A stretch of DNA of 64,000 bases from Bacteroidales bacterium UBA755 (GCA_002297815.1 DBKH01000060.1:1-64000); one strand, 5' to 3'. Counted from the first letter of the stretch, positions 53,718 through 62,655 are shown. Program-made: numbers and translations. The notes: a model not told the origin generated them from the sequence alone.

Positions 53718-56700
53718 TCACATCGCGCTTTTGCCATCTTTGATTGTCTGGAAGGTATAATCCGCACCTCCGACAGAGCATGAAGCGACATAAGGATTGG
53801 ATTCGTCATAAGAGAATTTTCCCTCCTCTGAACCATAGAAAGCATCCTTGTATTTAAAATCAGAGAACTCAAGTTTAAAACCATCATATACATTCCTTAT
53901 TTGATAGGAACGGTTCATGTGTCTTAACTCTCCTTTGTCCGAAGAAAAGCGGACGCTTGTCGAATTGCTCACTTTCACCCCTCCAAGAACACCACTACAG
54001 CTGACAGACATGCAGTATTCACTGTTCGCAGAGCATTGTTTGTCAGTAATATACTCCAAAAACGAGTCATATCTCTTGAAACGGAAGGTGTCCGTCTCAT
54101 CATCGTAGTACGAGTCCTGCAAATAAACATGGCCAAAGGAAGAGTAATCCATCACAAAACTGAACGATGTCTGTCCTAGAATCAATTCATAGTTTGTAAG
54201 GCTGACCGGAATTTTGGTGACACCATCATCTCCAAGGACAAGACGGCCGTTGTCACTCGTGTAAGGTTCGTCTCCGTTGCCACTTTTGAAGCCTCCGACA
54301 TCCAACCCACCGACACCACAGTACTCTGGAAGGATGGTTTTGGTCATAGATTCGCAGGCCAGGCCATAGTCAGGGTAAAAGCCGCCATGCTCATAACCTC
54401 CATAAGACTTTGTCACAGGAAGATAGTGGACACTAACCAATGACGGAGAAGCTCCATCGCCAAAGGTCAAGCTCGCAGTCTGGCTGCTTGGTTCAGTACC
54501 AAACGGCCTGTCCCAATAATCATCGATATAAGCCCTGCAGAAAGCCAGAAAATGGTCCCCTATTACTACTCTATCCATATCTACAGATGTTCCATTACGG
54601 GCAAATTCCAGACTCTTGTACAAAGACAGATCGCCCAGACTTCTGTATAGGAAGTACCCAAGACCATTATAGATGTCACTATTAGGGAATTCGATGTCCG
54701 CCCATGAATGTTCTTCCTTACCTTCCACGATTCTCTTGATCTGATAATCAGCATAGACCGTTCTATCCCTCCAAGATGAAGAAGTCATCTCAACATTGAC
54801 ATCTACTTTATAAGGAACTCCACATGTTGCTGCTATCTTGGAAGCATCATCTACAGTTTTACCTCCGAAAGTAAAACTCTCAGGTTTCGTTCTTAAGCCT
54901 AAGTCTGAGATGCTTGGAGAGCCATCAGACCAATCCGGAAGTTCATCTCTAAGAAGGTAAATATAGCCTGAAGCATCGGAAGTCTTTGTGTAGTAATTGC
55001 CTGCTTGGTCTTTAAATGTCACCTTACAATTCGGAATGATCACCGGGCCTGGTCCTGTCACTATCATGGCACATCCTCCGGAGAATGGATTGACATATTC
55101 ATACGTGGTGTCTTTGACAGAACCGACAGCCTTAACTTTCGCAAGCGTCCTTACAGGAGCGACATTATACTTTCCGAAATCTGCTTCCTCGACATACATC
55201 GTGTCAATTGAGGAGACTGACTTACCCGGTTCTCCATCGGCTCCATCAGCGCCATCCGAGCCTCTGAGATATCTGAAAAAGTCCTCAAGGGAAACCGCTG
55301 TCTTCGGCCATTTAGGGAATTGGTCAACATCATACACCCCATTCCCTGGGTTATCCAGACCTGAGTCACTAAGTACCAATTCTTTCCACAGTTCATAGGC
55401 AGACTTGCCGGCAGAGCCGTCAGTCCCATCTTTTCCATCAGTGCCATCCTTTCCATCGGTGCCATCCTTTCCGTCAGCTCCATCCTTTCCATCGGTACCA
55501 TCCTTTCCATCAGAACCGCGTTGGCCATCAGCCCCACGGAGATATTCATAAAAATCTGCAACAGAAGTTCTTGATGGGTCCCATTTCTCTCCAGGATTCC
55601 TCGGATCTTCAAGCCCGTTGGAGGATAGGACATCCTCGACCCATAACTCATAGGCAGATTTGCCGGGACTTCCCTGAGCACCATCGCTTCCGGAAGAGCC
55701 TTCATCTCCTTTTGGTCCTTGAGCTGCAATTCCTGTGTCAACACCATCAATCCACCAATTGCCGTTAGAGCCTACATAAGGTGTAGAACCATCCTGACCG
55801 TCTTTACCATCTTGGCCATTCTGACCGTGGGACTTCACGTGAGTGTAAACCGTGTCCTTAGTTTCCTTGTTGACAAAGATCCATTCTCCTGTGACAGGAT
55901 CAATCTCTGGTGTGAGTCCATCCTCACCATCTTTTCCATCAGCACCTGACTCCCCTTTCTCGCCTCTTGGGCCAGCTTGTCCGGTCAGGTACTGGAAGAA
56001 TTTAAGGATCGAGAGGTCTGCAAGTGTGATCACATTACCGTTCTGGTCGGTCACAATACCGCCTTCGTTAATTGTAGCGATGACATAAGCTTTCCAAACT
56101 TCATAAGCACTAAGGCCGTTTTCTCCATCGTTACCGGAATCACCTTTATCTCCTTTGTCTCCCTTATCTCCTTTATCTCCCTTATCTCCTTTATCTCCAG
56201 TGGCTTTCACACCAGTGTCAGCATTGCCTATCCACCAATTGCCATCTTTAATGTATGGAATCAGCCCATCGGCTCCGTCATTTCCCGTCAAGAACCAATA
56301 GAAATCTGCCATTGAAGTTCTGGATTTGTCCCACTGGGAGCCAGGGTTATGAGGATCCTCAACTCCTGATTCAACATATTCTTTCCATAAGTCATAAGCA
56401 GAACTTCCGGGAGCTCCATCCTTTCCATCCGCGCCAGGATCACCTTTTTCTCCGGCAGCGCCTCTAAGATATTCATAAAAATCTGCCACAGAAGTTCTTG
56501 TCGGGTCCCACTTAGCATCTGGATTGTTCGGATCAGGCAGTCCTAAAGAGGATGTCACATCTTCTACCCACAACTCATAGGCAGATTTTCCATCAGCTCC
56601 GTCAGCTCCATCAGCTCCATCAGCTCCGTCAGCACCATCGGCACCATCAGCTCCGTCATCGCCTTTGTCGCCTTTATCTCCTTTGTCACCTTTGTCACCT

Positions 56701-57437
56701 TTGTCACCTCTTGCCTTGATTCCGGTGTCTTTGTCGCCTATCCACCAATTGCCGTCTTTGATGTATGGTGTTTGTCCATCGGCACCGTCTTTTCCATCAA
56801 CGCCATCCTTTCCTTTTAGATAGATGAAGAAGTGAGTGATGTCCGTACTTCCTGAATATTCTATCACTTTCTCTTGTACAGCCTTGACCCACAGCTCGTA
56901 GGCCGACAGGCCATCCTCACCTTTATCGCCTTTGTCACCTTTGTCACCTTTGTCACCTCTTGCCTTAATTCCGGTGTCTTTGTCACCTATCCACCAGTTT
57001 CCATCCTTGATGTAAGGGACAAGACCGTCTGTACCATCATTCCCTGACAAAAACCAGTAGAAATCTGCCATTGAAGTCTTTGATTTGTCCCACTGGGTAC
57101 CCGGATTATGAGGATCCTCAACTCCCGAAGCTACATATTCCTTCCACAACTCATACGCTGACTTTCCATCAGTCCCATCTTTTCCATCGCGCCCATCCTT
57201 CCCTTTGATGAAAAGGAAATAATGGGAGATGTCAACTGAACCCGAATAGTCAATGATTTTTTCCTGAACTGCCTTGACCCACAACTCGTAAGCCGACAAT
57301 CCATCCTTTCCTGGCTTTCCTTGAACGCCTTGTTCGCCCTGTGGCCCGACAGGCATTGTCACCTCAAGGGAATTACATGCTGCCAGAGCCGATGCTCCTA
57401 ACAGCATCGCTACGATTATTCCGAATCGATTTTTCAT
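53718..57437 (-). CDS. giant collagen-like modular lipoprotein
   Basis: A 1239-residue lipoprotein (lipobox LAAC, near residue 20). Residues ~30-740 consist of Gly-x-y collagen-like runs (GDKGDKGDK, DGADGADGA) alternating with two recurring modules: an eight-copy SAYELW helical module (for example SAYELWKEYVASGVEDP, later TSMADFYWFLSGNDG) and a four-copy strand module PYIKDGNWWIGDKDTG, plus one decayed copy (EIDPVTGEWIF). The C-terminal ~500 residues form a distinct, Cys-containing domain (about 740-1239) of no recognised family. It is last in a three-gene operon after an OmpA protein and a DUF4493-like lipoprotein. A triple-helical surface fibre displaying the C-terminal domain is the likely architecture (inference). 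Confidence 0.9.
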   Translation of the reverse strand: MKNRFGIIVAMLLGASALAACNSLEVTMPVGPQGEQGVQGKPGKDGLSAYELWVKAVQEKIIDYSGSVDISHYFLFIKGKDGRDGKDGTDGKSAYELWKEYVASGVEDPHNPGTQWDKSKTSMADFYWFLSGNDGTDGLVPYIKDGNWWIGDKDTGIKARGDKGDKGDKGDKGEDGLSAYELWVKAVQEKVIEYSGSTDITHFFIYLKGKDGVDGKDGADGQTPYIKDGNWWIGDKDTGIKARGDKGDKGDKGDKGDKGDDGADGADGADGADGADGADGADGKSAYELWVEDVTSSLGLPDPNNPDAKWDPTRTSVADFYEYLRGAAGEKGDPGADGKDGAPGSSAYDLWKEYVESGVEDPHNPGSQWDKSRTSMADFYWFLTGNDGADGLIPYIKDGNWWIGNADTGVKATGDKGDKGDKGDKGDKGDKGDSGNDGENGLSAYEVWKAYVIATINEGGIVTDQNGNVITLADLSILKFFQYLTGQAGPRGEKGESGADGKDGEDGLTPEIDPVTGEWIFVNKETKDTVYTHVKSHGQNGQDGKDGQDGSTPYVGSNGNWWIDGVDTGIAAQGPKGDEGSSGSDGAQGSPGKSAYELWVEDVLSSNGLEDPRNPGEKWDPSRTSVADFYEYLRGADGQRGSDGKDGTDGKDGADGKDGTDGKDGTDGKDGTDGSAGKSAYELWKELVLSDSGLDNPGNGVYDVDQFPKWPKTAVSLEDFFRYLRGSDGADGADGEPGKSVSSIDTMYVEEADFGKYNVAPVRTLAKVKAVGSVKDTTYEYVNPFSGGCAMIVTGPGPVIIPNCKVTFKDQAGNYYTKTSDASGYIYLLRDELPDWSDGSPSISDLGLRTKPESFTFGGKTVDDASKIAATCGVPYKVDVNVEMTSSSWRDRTVYADYQIKRIVEGKEEHSWADIEFPNSDIYNGLGYFLYRSLGDLSLYKSLEFARNGTSVDMDRVVIGDHFLAFCRAYIDDYWDRPFGTEPSSQTASLTFGDGASPSLVSVHYLPVTKSYGGYEHGGFYPDYGLACESMTKTILPEYCGVGGLDVGGFKSGNGDEPYTSDNGRLVLGDDGVTKIPVSLTNYELILGQTSFSFVMDYSSFGHVYLQDSYYDDETDTFRFKRYDSFLEYITDKQCSANSEYCMSVSCSGVLGGVKVSNSTSVRFSSDKGELRHMNRSYQIRNVYDGFKLEFSDFKYKDAFYGSEEGKFSYDESNPYVASCSVGGADYTFQTIKDGKSAM
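56150..56205. repeat. 9-bp tandem repeat tract encoding GDK units
   Basis: On the plus strand, units of TCTCCTTTA/TCTCCCTTA type repeat about six times; on the coding strand they give successive Gly-Asp-Lys triplets. Confidence 0.85.
56591..56709. repeat. 9-bp tandem repeat tracts encoding ADG and GDK units
   Basis: Two adjoining tracts within the collagen-like gene: CCATCAGCT-type units (56591-56657, Ala-Asp-Gly) and TTTGTCACC-type units (56658-56709, Gly-Asp-Lys). Another GDK tract is at about 56925-56965. Unit length keeps the frame. Confidence 0.85.
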
Positions 57438-57451
57438 AAAAACAATTTGAT

Positions 57452-58663
57452 TTATAATTGGTTAAGATAATTCCATAATGACAAGGATGTCACTCTTTCA
57501 ATAACGACCTTCCGGTCTCCCCTACGTTGTTCGTCCGATGCAGATTCCGGCACCAAAGCCACTCGTTTGCCGAAACCTCTGTAACAAAGTCTGGATGATT
57601 CTATTCCTCTTGACAGCAAAGCCTCATAAACAGCCTTGGCTCGTGCGCGAGAGAGTTCTTCATTGTGCTCTACCGTTCCCTTGGCATCAGTGTAGCCCGC
57701 TACCAGAAAACGAGTGTCAGGGAAATGAGCCAAAGTATTGGCAATCTCATCCAAGATGAACTGAGATTCAGCAGTGATAGTGGCTTTGTCAAAGTCAAAG
57801 TTTATGTTATCCATCATCTCAGCCAAAGTCTTCTCAGAAGGGATCTCTTTGATCACCTCACGGACAACTTCCACTGGAACCTCACGGACAACTTCTTTCT
57901 CCACCACTTTTGACGGGAAGAGCCCTGCATAATCGTCAAGGTGGCCTAGGATGTAACTGTCCGCACAAGTTTTGCTCTTGTTAGCACCGCCCAGTCTTAG
58001 AATAATGCCTGCGGATGCCTGCGCAAAATTCACCCCATCAGTGCCAAAGGAATGGTTGTACTGTCCTTGAATATGAACTCCTATCCTATCGCTTATCCAA
58101 CCGATGACACCAAGCCCTGCAGAGACAGGAAAGAAAGTGTTGGCATCAAAAGTATAGCCTTTGTTCCAAGCATCTTCCGCCTTCCAAAATGCTTCTTTGG
58201 TGACATCACCTTTGAATTGTCCGAAATATGAAGTCGGAAAATTCTTGTGATAGAGGCCCAGACCTAGACGCACATAAGGTTGGATCCACTGACTTTTGGC
58301 AAAGGGCCGAAACTGCACGCCAGGATTAACCATCAATGAATAGCCTTGCTTTTGTGCTTCTGACTCATAGTATCTGGCTAATCCAATTGTACCTTGCAAG
58401 TCTGCATAAAGCCAAGGTCTCAACTCTACTGCGGAGTATAATTCTAGGCCACCATAAAGATTCTTCTCATCCAAGGTGAAATAATAATTCCCTCCTTGAG
58501 ATTGGTAGAAGTCCGACACGGTAGTCCTTGTGATGTTCATAACAGAGCCACCAAGTCCAAACTCCCATGCTCTTTGTGCACTGCTGCCTTGCGAATGTCC
58601 AATCATAGGGCAAAGCATAGTCAGCACAACGGCAAAAGCCGTTCTGTCCAATTTGTTTTTCAT
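57452..58663 (-). CDS. OmpA-family outer-membrane protein with N-terminal barrel
   Basis: A 403-residue protein with a signal peptide (to about residue 25, IGHSQ), an eight-strand-type barrel domain (about 30-230: WEFGLGGSVMNITRTTVSDF, YVRLGLGLYH), a repeat-like linker VVEKEVVREVPVEVVREV (about 255-275) and an OmpA C-terminal domain (about 285-390: INFDFDKATITAES, FLVAGYTDAKGTVEHNEELS, CYRGFGKRVALV). It binds peptidoglycan and probably anchors the neighbouring surface lipoproteins. It lies between the DUF4493-like gene (21 bp upstream) and the collagen-like gene (14 bp downstream). Confidence 0.92.
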   Translation of the reverse strand: MKNKLDRTAFAVVLTMLCPMIGHSQGSSAQRAWEFGLGGSVMNITRTTVSDFYQSQGGNYYFTLDEKNLYGGLELYSAVELRPWLYADLQGTIGLARYYESEAQKQGYSLMVNPGVQFRPFAKSQWIQPYVRLGLGLYHKNFPTSYFGQFKGDVTKEAFWKAEDAWNKGYTFDANTFFPVSAGLGVIGWISDRIGVHIQGQYNHSFGTDGVNFAQASAGIILRLGGANKSKTCADSYILGHLDDYAGLFPSKVVEKEVVREVPVEVVREVIKEIPSEKTLAEMMDNINFDFDKATITAESQFILDEIANTLAHFPDTRFLVAGYTDAKGTVEHNEELSRARAKAVYEALLSRGIESSRLCYRGFGKRVALVPESASDEQRRGDRKVVIERVTSLSLWNYLNQL

Positions 58664-58684
58664 GAATATTATGTTTTTGATTGA

Positions 58685-59794
58685 TTATTGTTTTGTCAAG
58701 GCATAGTCAGTAATGTCCTCAATCCCAGGGATTCCATAATAAGCTGCTACAAGATTTCCTTTCAAGTACACCTTACATCCTAACAGTTCCGGATGGTCAG
58801 CTAGGTTTAGAGCAGCTCTGATGTCGCCCTTCGGGAGCTTTACTGACAAGCATGAAGCCTTAGTCTTGACTGAGGAGCGAGAGGCTATGGCAATGCAGGT
58901 CATGGAGGAGAAAGGCGGTGTGAATGAAATACCTTCTTTGGCCCCGGAAAGATCCCCTCCTACAATGTAGCCGCAAACCCAAACTCCTTTTTCTCCGAGA
59001 TGTTCTTTTGCCTGTCCGACACTGAAAGCTGTTGATTGACTCGTGCCAGGATCAGCACCTTGTTCAGAGCCAATTTCAAAGTCATAATCATTCCAGACTC
59101 TGCTTGTGTCAACACTGATTGAAAGGTTGGTTTTGTTTCCAGGCTTAGGAGGATCGGATGAAGGACAGGATATTCCTAAGGTTAGAATCTCACATGGTTC
59201 AAGGAAGCGAGTCAGAATTGTCTTTGAGCTAGTTCCATCATTGAGTTCAACCGAAACATTGCCCGCTTTAAAATAGCCGATACGATTCTCAGACTTGCCA
59301 TACACTAGTTTTCCATCGGTTGAGGAAACTGTGACCGTACCACTCGGATAGGCGTTTATAAAATCTGAGCCCAATCTCATCCTCAGCCCAGAATTGAGTT
59401 GCGTGCAATTCAAACGTACGTTTGTGCCTGAGCCAGCCTTCACTACAACGACCTGCTCATCACCGAACTGAGGAGCAGAAAACTCTGGCTTGTCAAACTT
59501 TACTGAGACGGCCTTGACTGTGTAATTTCCAGGATTCACCAACATTGATTCCGGAGAATCTCCATAGGCTCCTTCGTACAAAACCTCGCCTGCGGAATTT
59601 TTCACAGTCAAAATAAACGCATCGGTGTCAGGGAGATCAACCGCTGCTCTTGTTAGCATCTTGGAAGAGAAGTTCCAACTCAAGGTCCCTTGCGCATCTT
59701 GCGAAGGAACCTTGTTACAGGATAATGCCGCTAATGTCAATGTCGCTATTCCAACGATTGTTGCCATTGACAGGCTTCTGACAGAAATCTTCAT
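58685..59794 (-). CDS. DUF4493-like surface lipoprotein
   Basis: A 369-residue lipoprotein with lipobox LAALSC (Cys near residue 26) followed by GTLSWNFSS, the usual start of DUF4493-type domains (an immunoglobulin-like region with PGNYTVKAVS near 90 and LNCTQLNSGLRMRLGSDF near 130). The C-terminal part (about 240-365: FSVGQAKEHLGEKGVWVCGY, PPFSSMTCIAIASR, GCKVYLKGNLVAAYYGIPGI) resembles an OB-like domain often attached to these proteins. DUF4493 proteins are frequent in fimbrial and surface loci. It is first in the operon with the OmpA and collagen-like genes. Confidence 0.82.
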   Translation of the reverse strand: MKISVRSLSMATIVGIATLTLAALSCNKVPSQDAQGTLSWNFSSKMLTRAAVDLPDTDAFILTVKNSAGEVLYEGAYGDSPESMLVNPGNYTVKAVSVKFDKPEFSAPQFGDEQVVVVKAGSGTNVRLNCTQLNSGLRMRLGSDFINAYPSGTVTVSSTDGKLVYGKSENRIGYFKAGNVSVELNDGTSSKTILTRFLEPCEILTLGISCPSSDPPKPGNKTNLSISVDTSRVWNDYDFEIGSEQGADPGTSQSTAFSVGQAKEHLGEKGVWVCGYIVGGDLSGAKEGISFTPPFSSMTCIAIASRSSVKTKASCLSVKLPKGDIRAALNLADHPELLGCKVYLKGNLVAAYYGIPGIEDITDYALTKQ

Positions 59795-59837
59795 AACTGA
59801 AAACGATTAACGGTCCGCACCGTTGCGGGCCGTCTGC

Positions 59838-59845
59838 AAAAGTAT
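59838..59845 (-). promoter_or_regulatory. -7 box of the surface lipoprotein operon
   Basis: The minus strand reads TACTTTTG, an exact match 43 bp before the ATG at 59794. The leader contains GC-rich complementary pieces (CGGTCCGCACCG and GCGGGCCG) that can pair. Confidence 0.55.
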
Positions 59846-59969
59846 GGCAACAAAACATAAATAATAAAAAGAAACAGAAAAACATTTCTATAAAAAAGAT
59901 AAATTTCTGTTTTTTTAATGGAATTTCATGTATTTTAATGAATTACGATACGTTTTTACACAAAATTCA

Positions 59970-60076
59970 CGGGGCAATCGCAGTCACTGCGATCACCCCG
60001 CTACTTAACCTAAACTTAAACTATGAAAAACTTCACGTCAAATATACAAAATCTTTTAAAGAAAACAACTACTTGA
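59970..60076 (+). other. strong hairpin followed by a 17-codon reading frame, within a gene-free stretch
   Basis: CGGGG(59970-59974)...CCCCG(59996-60000) encloses ATCGCAG-TCA-CTGCGAT (59977-59993). After CTACTTAACCTAAACTTAAA comes ATG at 60023 with MKNFTSNIQNLLKKTTT ending at 60076. The arrangement looks like the leader and first codons of a lost gene, or an attenuator-type leader. I saw no promoter for it. The rest of 59846-60168 is AT-rich, without recognised features. Confidence 0.4.
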
Positions 60077-60168
60077 AACGATTTTTTATGTTGTTTTTGT
60101 TGATCTTAAGCAAAATTTGCGAAAAACGGCCTTTAAGAGTGTCTAAAAATCGCAAATTTGGACAGAAA

Positions 60169-60687
60169 TCACTTCGCCTCACGCGCTGTCCGAAGAAGAT
60201 TTCTTACGGCTATCTGAGCTTTGACGCTCGGTCTCAGCCCCAAAATAACAACAATAGCAGCCAATGCTAGACTTACTGGGATAGTAATTAGACCTGGCAC
60301 CGTGTGAAAGCCGAATGTTCCGAGCACTATGAAGGCTAAAGCGAGAACAAGGACAATGGCGACCTTCCCTTTGCGGTTTTTGTTGCCTTCCTTCAGACAA
60401 AGCGCATAACGACGTATTTCCTCACCTTCGGAATTATGCCCCACAAGCCCAGCATCTTCTAGCCGGCTAGAAATGGCTCGCCAACGCAAAGGTGTTGACC
60501 AATTCAGAAATAAGTCACAATCACCGGTCGTGTCTGGAATGCTATTAGGTGCTATTTCATTAGCCCTCTTTACATCACCTAGTTTTGTCATCTCTGCCTT
60601 GATGCCTCCAAGCACGGTTCCGAACGGTTTCTCGCTCGTAAACAAGACCATTCCGGCATCCATCATCTGTACTTTTTTGTCAATCAT
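60169..60687 (-). CDS. small membrane protein of unknown function
   Basis: A 172-residue protein. Residues ~1-95 are soluble and contain a possible winged-helix-like segment (WRAISSRLEDAGLVGHN); two membrane helices follow (about 105-125 and 130-150), with a basic tail (LLRTAREAK). I do not recognise the family. I start at MIDKKVQ (60687): a TACATTTG box at 60692-60699 lies over the longer frame's first codons, so a start at 60702 is excluded and the message is nearly leaderless. The gene begins just behind the NQR terminator. Confidence 0.72.
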   Translation of the reverse strand: MIDKKVQMMDAGMVLFTSEKPFGTVLGGIKAEMTKLGDVKRANEIAPNSIPDTTGDCDLFLNWSTPLRWRAISSRLEDAGLVGHNSEGEEIRRYALCLKEGNKNRKGKVAIVLVLALAFIVLGTFGFHTVPGLITIPVSLALAAIVVILGLRPSVKAQIAVRNLLRTAREAK

Positions 60688-60691
60688 GGCA

Positions 60692-60699
60692 CAAATGTA
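60692..60699 (-). promoter_or_regulatory. -7 box of the small membrane protein gene
   Basis: The minus strand reads TACATTTG, an exact match ending 4 bp before the ATG at 60687. It directly abuts the T-tract of the NQR terminator. Confidence 0.65.
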
Positions 60700-60733
60700 C
60701 AAAAAAAAGGACTGACCCAGACGGGGCAGTCCT
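60700..60733 (-). terminator. terminator of the nqr operon
   Basis: On the minus strand, AGGACTG...CAGTCCT (arms 60727-60733 and 60708-60714, with inner CCC/GGG pairs) is followed by eight T (60700-60707). Confidence 0.9.
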
Positions 60734-60752
60734 ACATATTATCACATCTCTA

Positions 60753-62021
60753 TTAAGAGAAGTTATCGTAAAGAATGCTCTCTGGCTGCACTCCGAGACT
60801 GTCAAGCAGCTTGTTCACTGAAGCGACCATCATAGGAGGACCGCACATGAAATACTTGATGTCCTCCGGAGCGTCGTGATTCTTGAGATAGGTCTCGTAC
60901 ATCACATTGTGAACGAAACCGGCCGTGTACTTGACGCCGGCGGCATCAGCAGCCGGATCTGGACGGTCAAGAGCCAGATGGAAGTGGAAGTTAGGGAACT
61001 CCTTCTCGATCTCGGCGTAGTCGTCAAGGTAGAATGCCTCGACAAGGCTGCGGGCTCCATAGAAGAAGTGAACCTCACGCTTGGTCTTGAGGGTCTTGAA
61101 AAGGTGCATGATGTGGCTTCTCAAAGGAGCCATGCCGGCACCACCGCCGACGAAGATATATTCTTGAGAATCAGGATCATTCGTTGGAAGAAGAAACTCG
61201 CCGAACGGACCGGAGATCCACACCTTGTCGCCTGGTTTGCGGGTGAACACGTAGGATGAGCCGACTCCCGGAGGAACAGGCAGCATCTTGAACACTCCCT
61301 TAGGCTGGCTCCTGTCAAACGGAGGAGTGGCGATACGGACGTTCAGTTTTATGATGTCACCCTCGGCAGGATAAGAAGCCATAGAGTAAGCCCTAACCGT
61401 AGGCACCTCATTTTTCGCCTTGATGCCGAAGAAACCATATTTCTCCCAATCCGCCTTGTAGATGTCATCCACATCAATGGTGGAGAAATCCACATCGTAC
61501 GCCGGAATGTCAATCTGAATGTACTCACCGGACTTGAAGTCAAGATGAACTCCCTCAGGAAGCTTCACGGTGAACTCCTTGATGAAGGTGGCCACGTTCT
61601 TGTTGGAGATCACCTCGCACTCAAGTTTCTTGACACTCAGGGTAGATTCAGGAACCTGAATCTTCATGTTCTCCTTCACCTTGACCTGGCAACCGAGCCT
61701 GAAGCCATCCTTGATCTGCCTTCGGCTGAAGAAACCGGTCTCGGTAGGGAGGATGGTACCGCCACCCTCAAGCACCTGGACCTTGCACTGACCGCAATTC
61801 GCCTTTCCACCGCATGCGGAAGGAAGGAAAATCTTCTGGTCCGCGAGTGTGTGGAGAAGGTCGCTGCCCTGAGGAACGTCAAGAACCTTCTTCCCGTTGT
61901 TGATGTCAATCTTGACAGTGCCGTCCGGTGTGAGTTTGATCTTGACATACAGAAGCAGGGCGACCAGGACAACGGTCACAACTACAATTGTGATGATTGC
62001 TGAAATTACTGTTGAAAACAT
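60753..62021 (-). CDS. nqrF: Na+-translocating NADH:quinone reductase subunit F
   Basis: A 422-residue subunit that takes electrons from NADH. N-terminal membrane helix (about 5-27), a plant-type 2Fe-2S domain with Cys 70, 76, 79 and 111 (SACGGKANCGQCKVQ, FRLGCQV), an FAD domain with RAYSMASYP, and an NADH domain with FVGGGAGMAPLRSHI and FMCGPPMM. The C-terminus YDNFS is usual. It is the last gene of the operon and is followed by a strong terminator. Electron entry here drives sodium export by NqrB/D/E. Confidence 0.97.
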   Translation of the reverse strand: MFSTVISAIITIVVVTVVLVALLLYVKIKLTPDGTVKIDINNGKKVLDVPQGSDLLHTLADQKIFLPSACGGKANCGQCKVQVLEGGGTILPTETGFFSRRQIKDGFRLGCQVKVKENMKIQVPESTLSVKKLECEVISNKNVATFIKEFTVKLPEGVHLDFKSGEYIQIDIPAYDVDFSTIDVDDIYKADWEKYGFFGIKAKNEVPTVRAYSMASYPAEGDIIKLNVRIATPPFDRSQPKGVFKMLPVPPGVGSSYVFTRKPGDKVWISGPFGEFLLPTNDPDSQEYIFVGGGAGMAPLRSHIMHLFKTLKTKREVHFFYGARSLVEAFYLDDYAEIEKEFPNFHFHLALDRPDPAADAAGVKYTAGFVHNVMYETYLKNHDAPEDIKYFMCGPPMMVASVNKLLDSLGVQPESILYDNFS

Positions 62022-62037
62022 AGTCTCTGCCTCCTTA

Positions 62038-62634
62038 TTAGATTGTGAGTCCCATAAAGGTCATAAAGGCCATGGCCATCAGACCTACGGTGATGAATGT
62101 TATGCCGATGCCCCTGAGACCGGCCGGAACCTTCGAGTAGGACATCTTCTCCCTGATCGCGGCGAGGGTCACAATGGCTAGGAACCAACCGATTCCGGAG
62201 CCGAGAGCGTAAACCGAAGCCTCACCCACATTCACGAAATCCTTGTTCTGCATAAAGAGAGAACCGCCAAGAATTGCGCAGTTCACAGCGATCAAAGGCA
62301 GATAGATTCCCAGTGATGAATATAGGGCCGGAGCGAACTTTTCAACAACCATCTCGACAAGCTGAGTGAACGCCGCGATGACAGCTATGAATATGATTAG
62401 ACTGAGGAAGCTCAGGTCCACACCTTTTATCAAAGCGTCAGGAGACAAAACATACCTGTAAAGAAGATAGTTGATCGGCAATGTCACAAGAAGGACGAAT
62501 ATAACAGCGACACCAAGACCGGAAGCTGTCTTCACATTTTTCGATACCGCCAGGTACGAGCACATACCAAGGAAGTACGCGAAAATCATATTGTCAACGA
62601 ATATTGACTTTACGAATAAGCTTAAATATTCCAT
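62038..62634 (-). CDS. nqrE: Na+-translocating NADH:quinone reductase subunit E
   Basis: A 198-residue protein with six membrane helices. Typical segments: [29 protein letters not shown] (Cys near the membrane centre), [17 protein letters not shown] spacer, [30 protein letters not shown] (second conserved Cys). With NqrD it holds the 2Fe-2S centre between the two halves and forms part of the sodium path. It is homologous to NqrD and lies 21 bp downstream of it. Confidence 0.96.
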   Translation of the reverse strand: MEYLSLFVKSIFVDNMIFAYFLGMCSYLAVSKNVKTASGLGVAVIFVLLVTLPINYLLYRYVLSPDALIKGVDLSFLSLIIFIAVIAAFTQLVEMVVEKFAPALYSSLGIYLPLIAVNCAILGGSLFMQNKDFVNVGEASVYALGSGIGWFLAIVTLAAIREKMSYSKVPAGLRGIGITFITVGLMAMAFMTFMGLTI

Positions 62635-62655
62635 AATCAGTACTTGTCTTTGTCG

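Noticed and set aside
53718..57437. Dense direct repeats that could suggest a CRISPR array or tandem satellite
   Set aside because: The repeats are 9-bp units in one continuous reading frame giving collagen-like Gly-x-y triplets; there are no spacers and no cas genes.
59938..60270. A 110-codon open frame on the plus strand
   Set aside because: It crosses the hairpin and runs into the opposite-strand membrane protein gene; composition is low-complexity and no promoter is seen.
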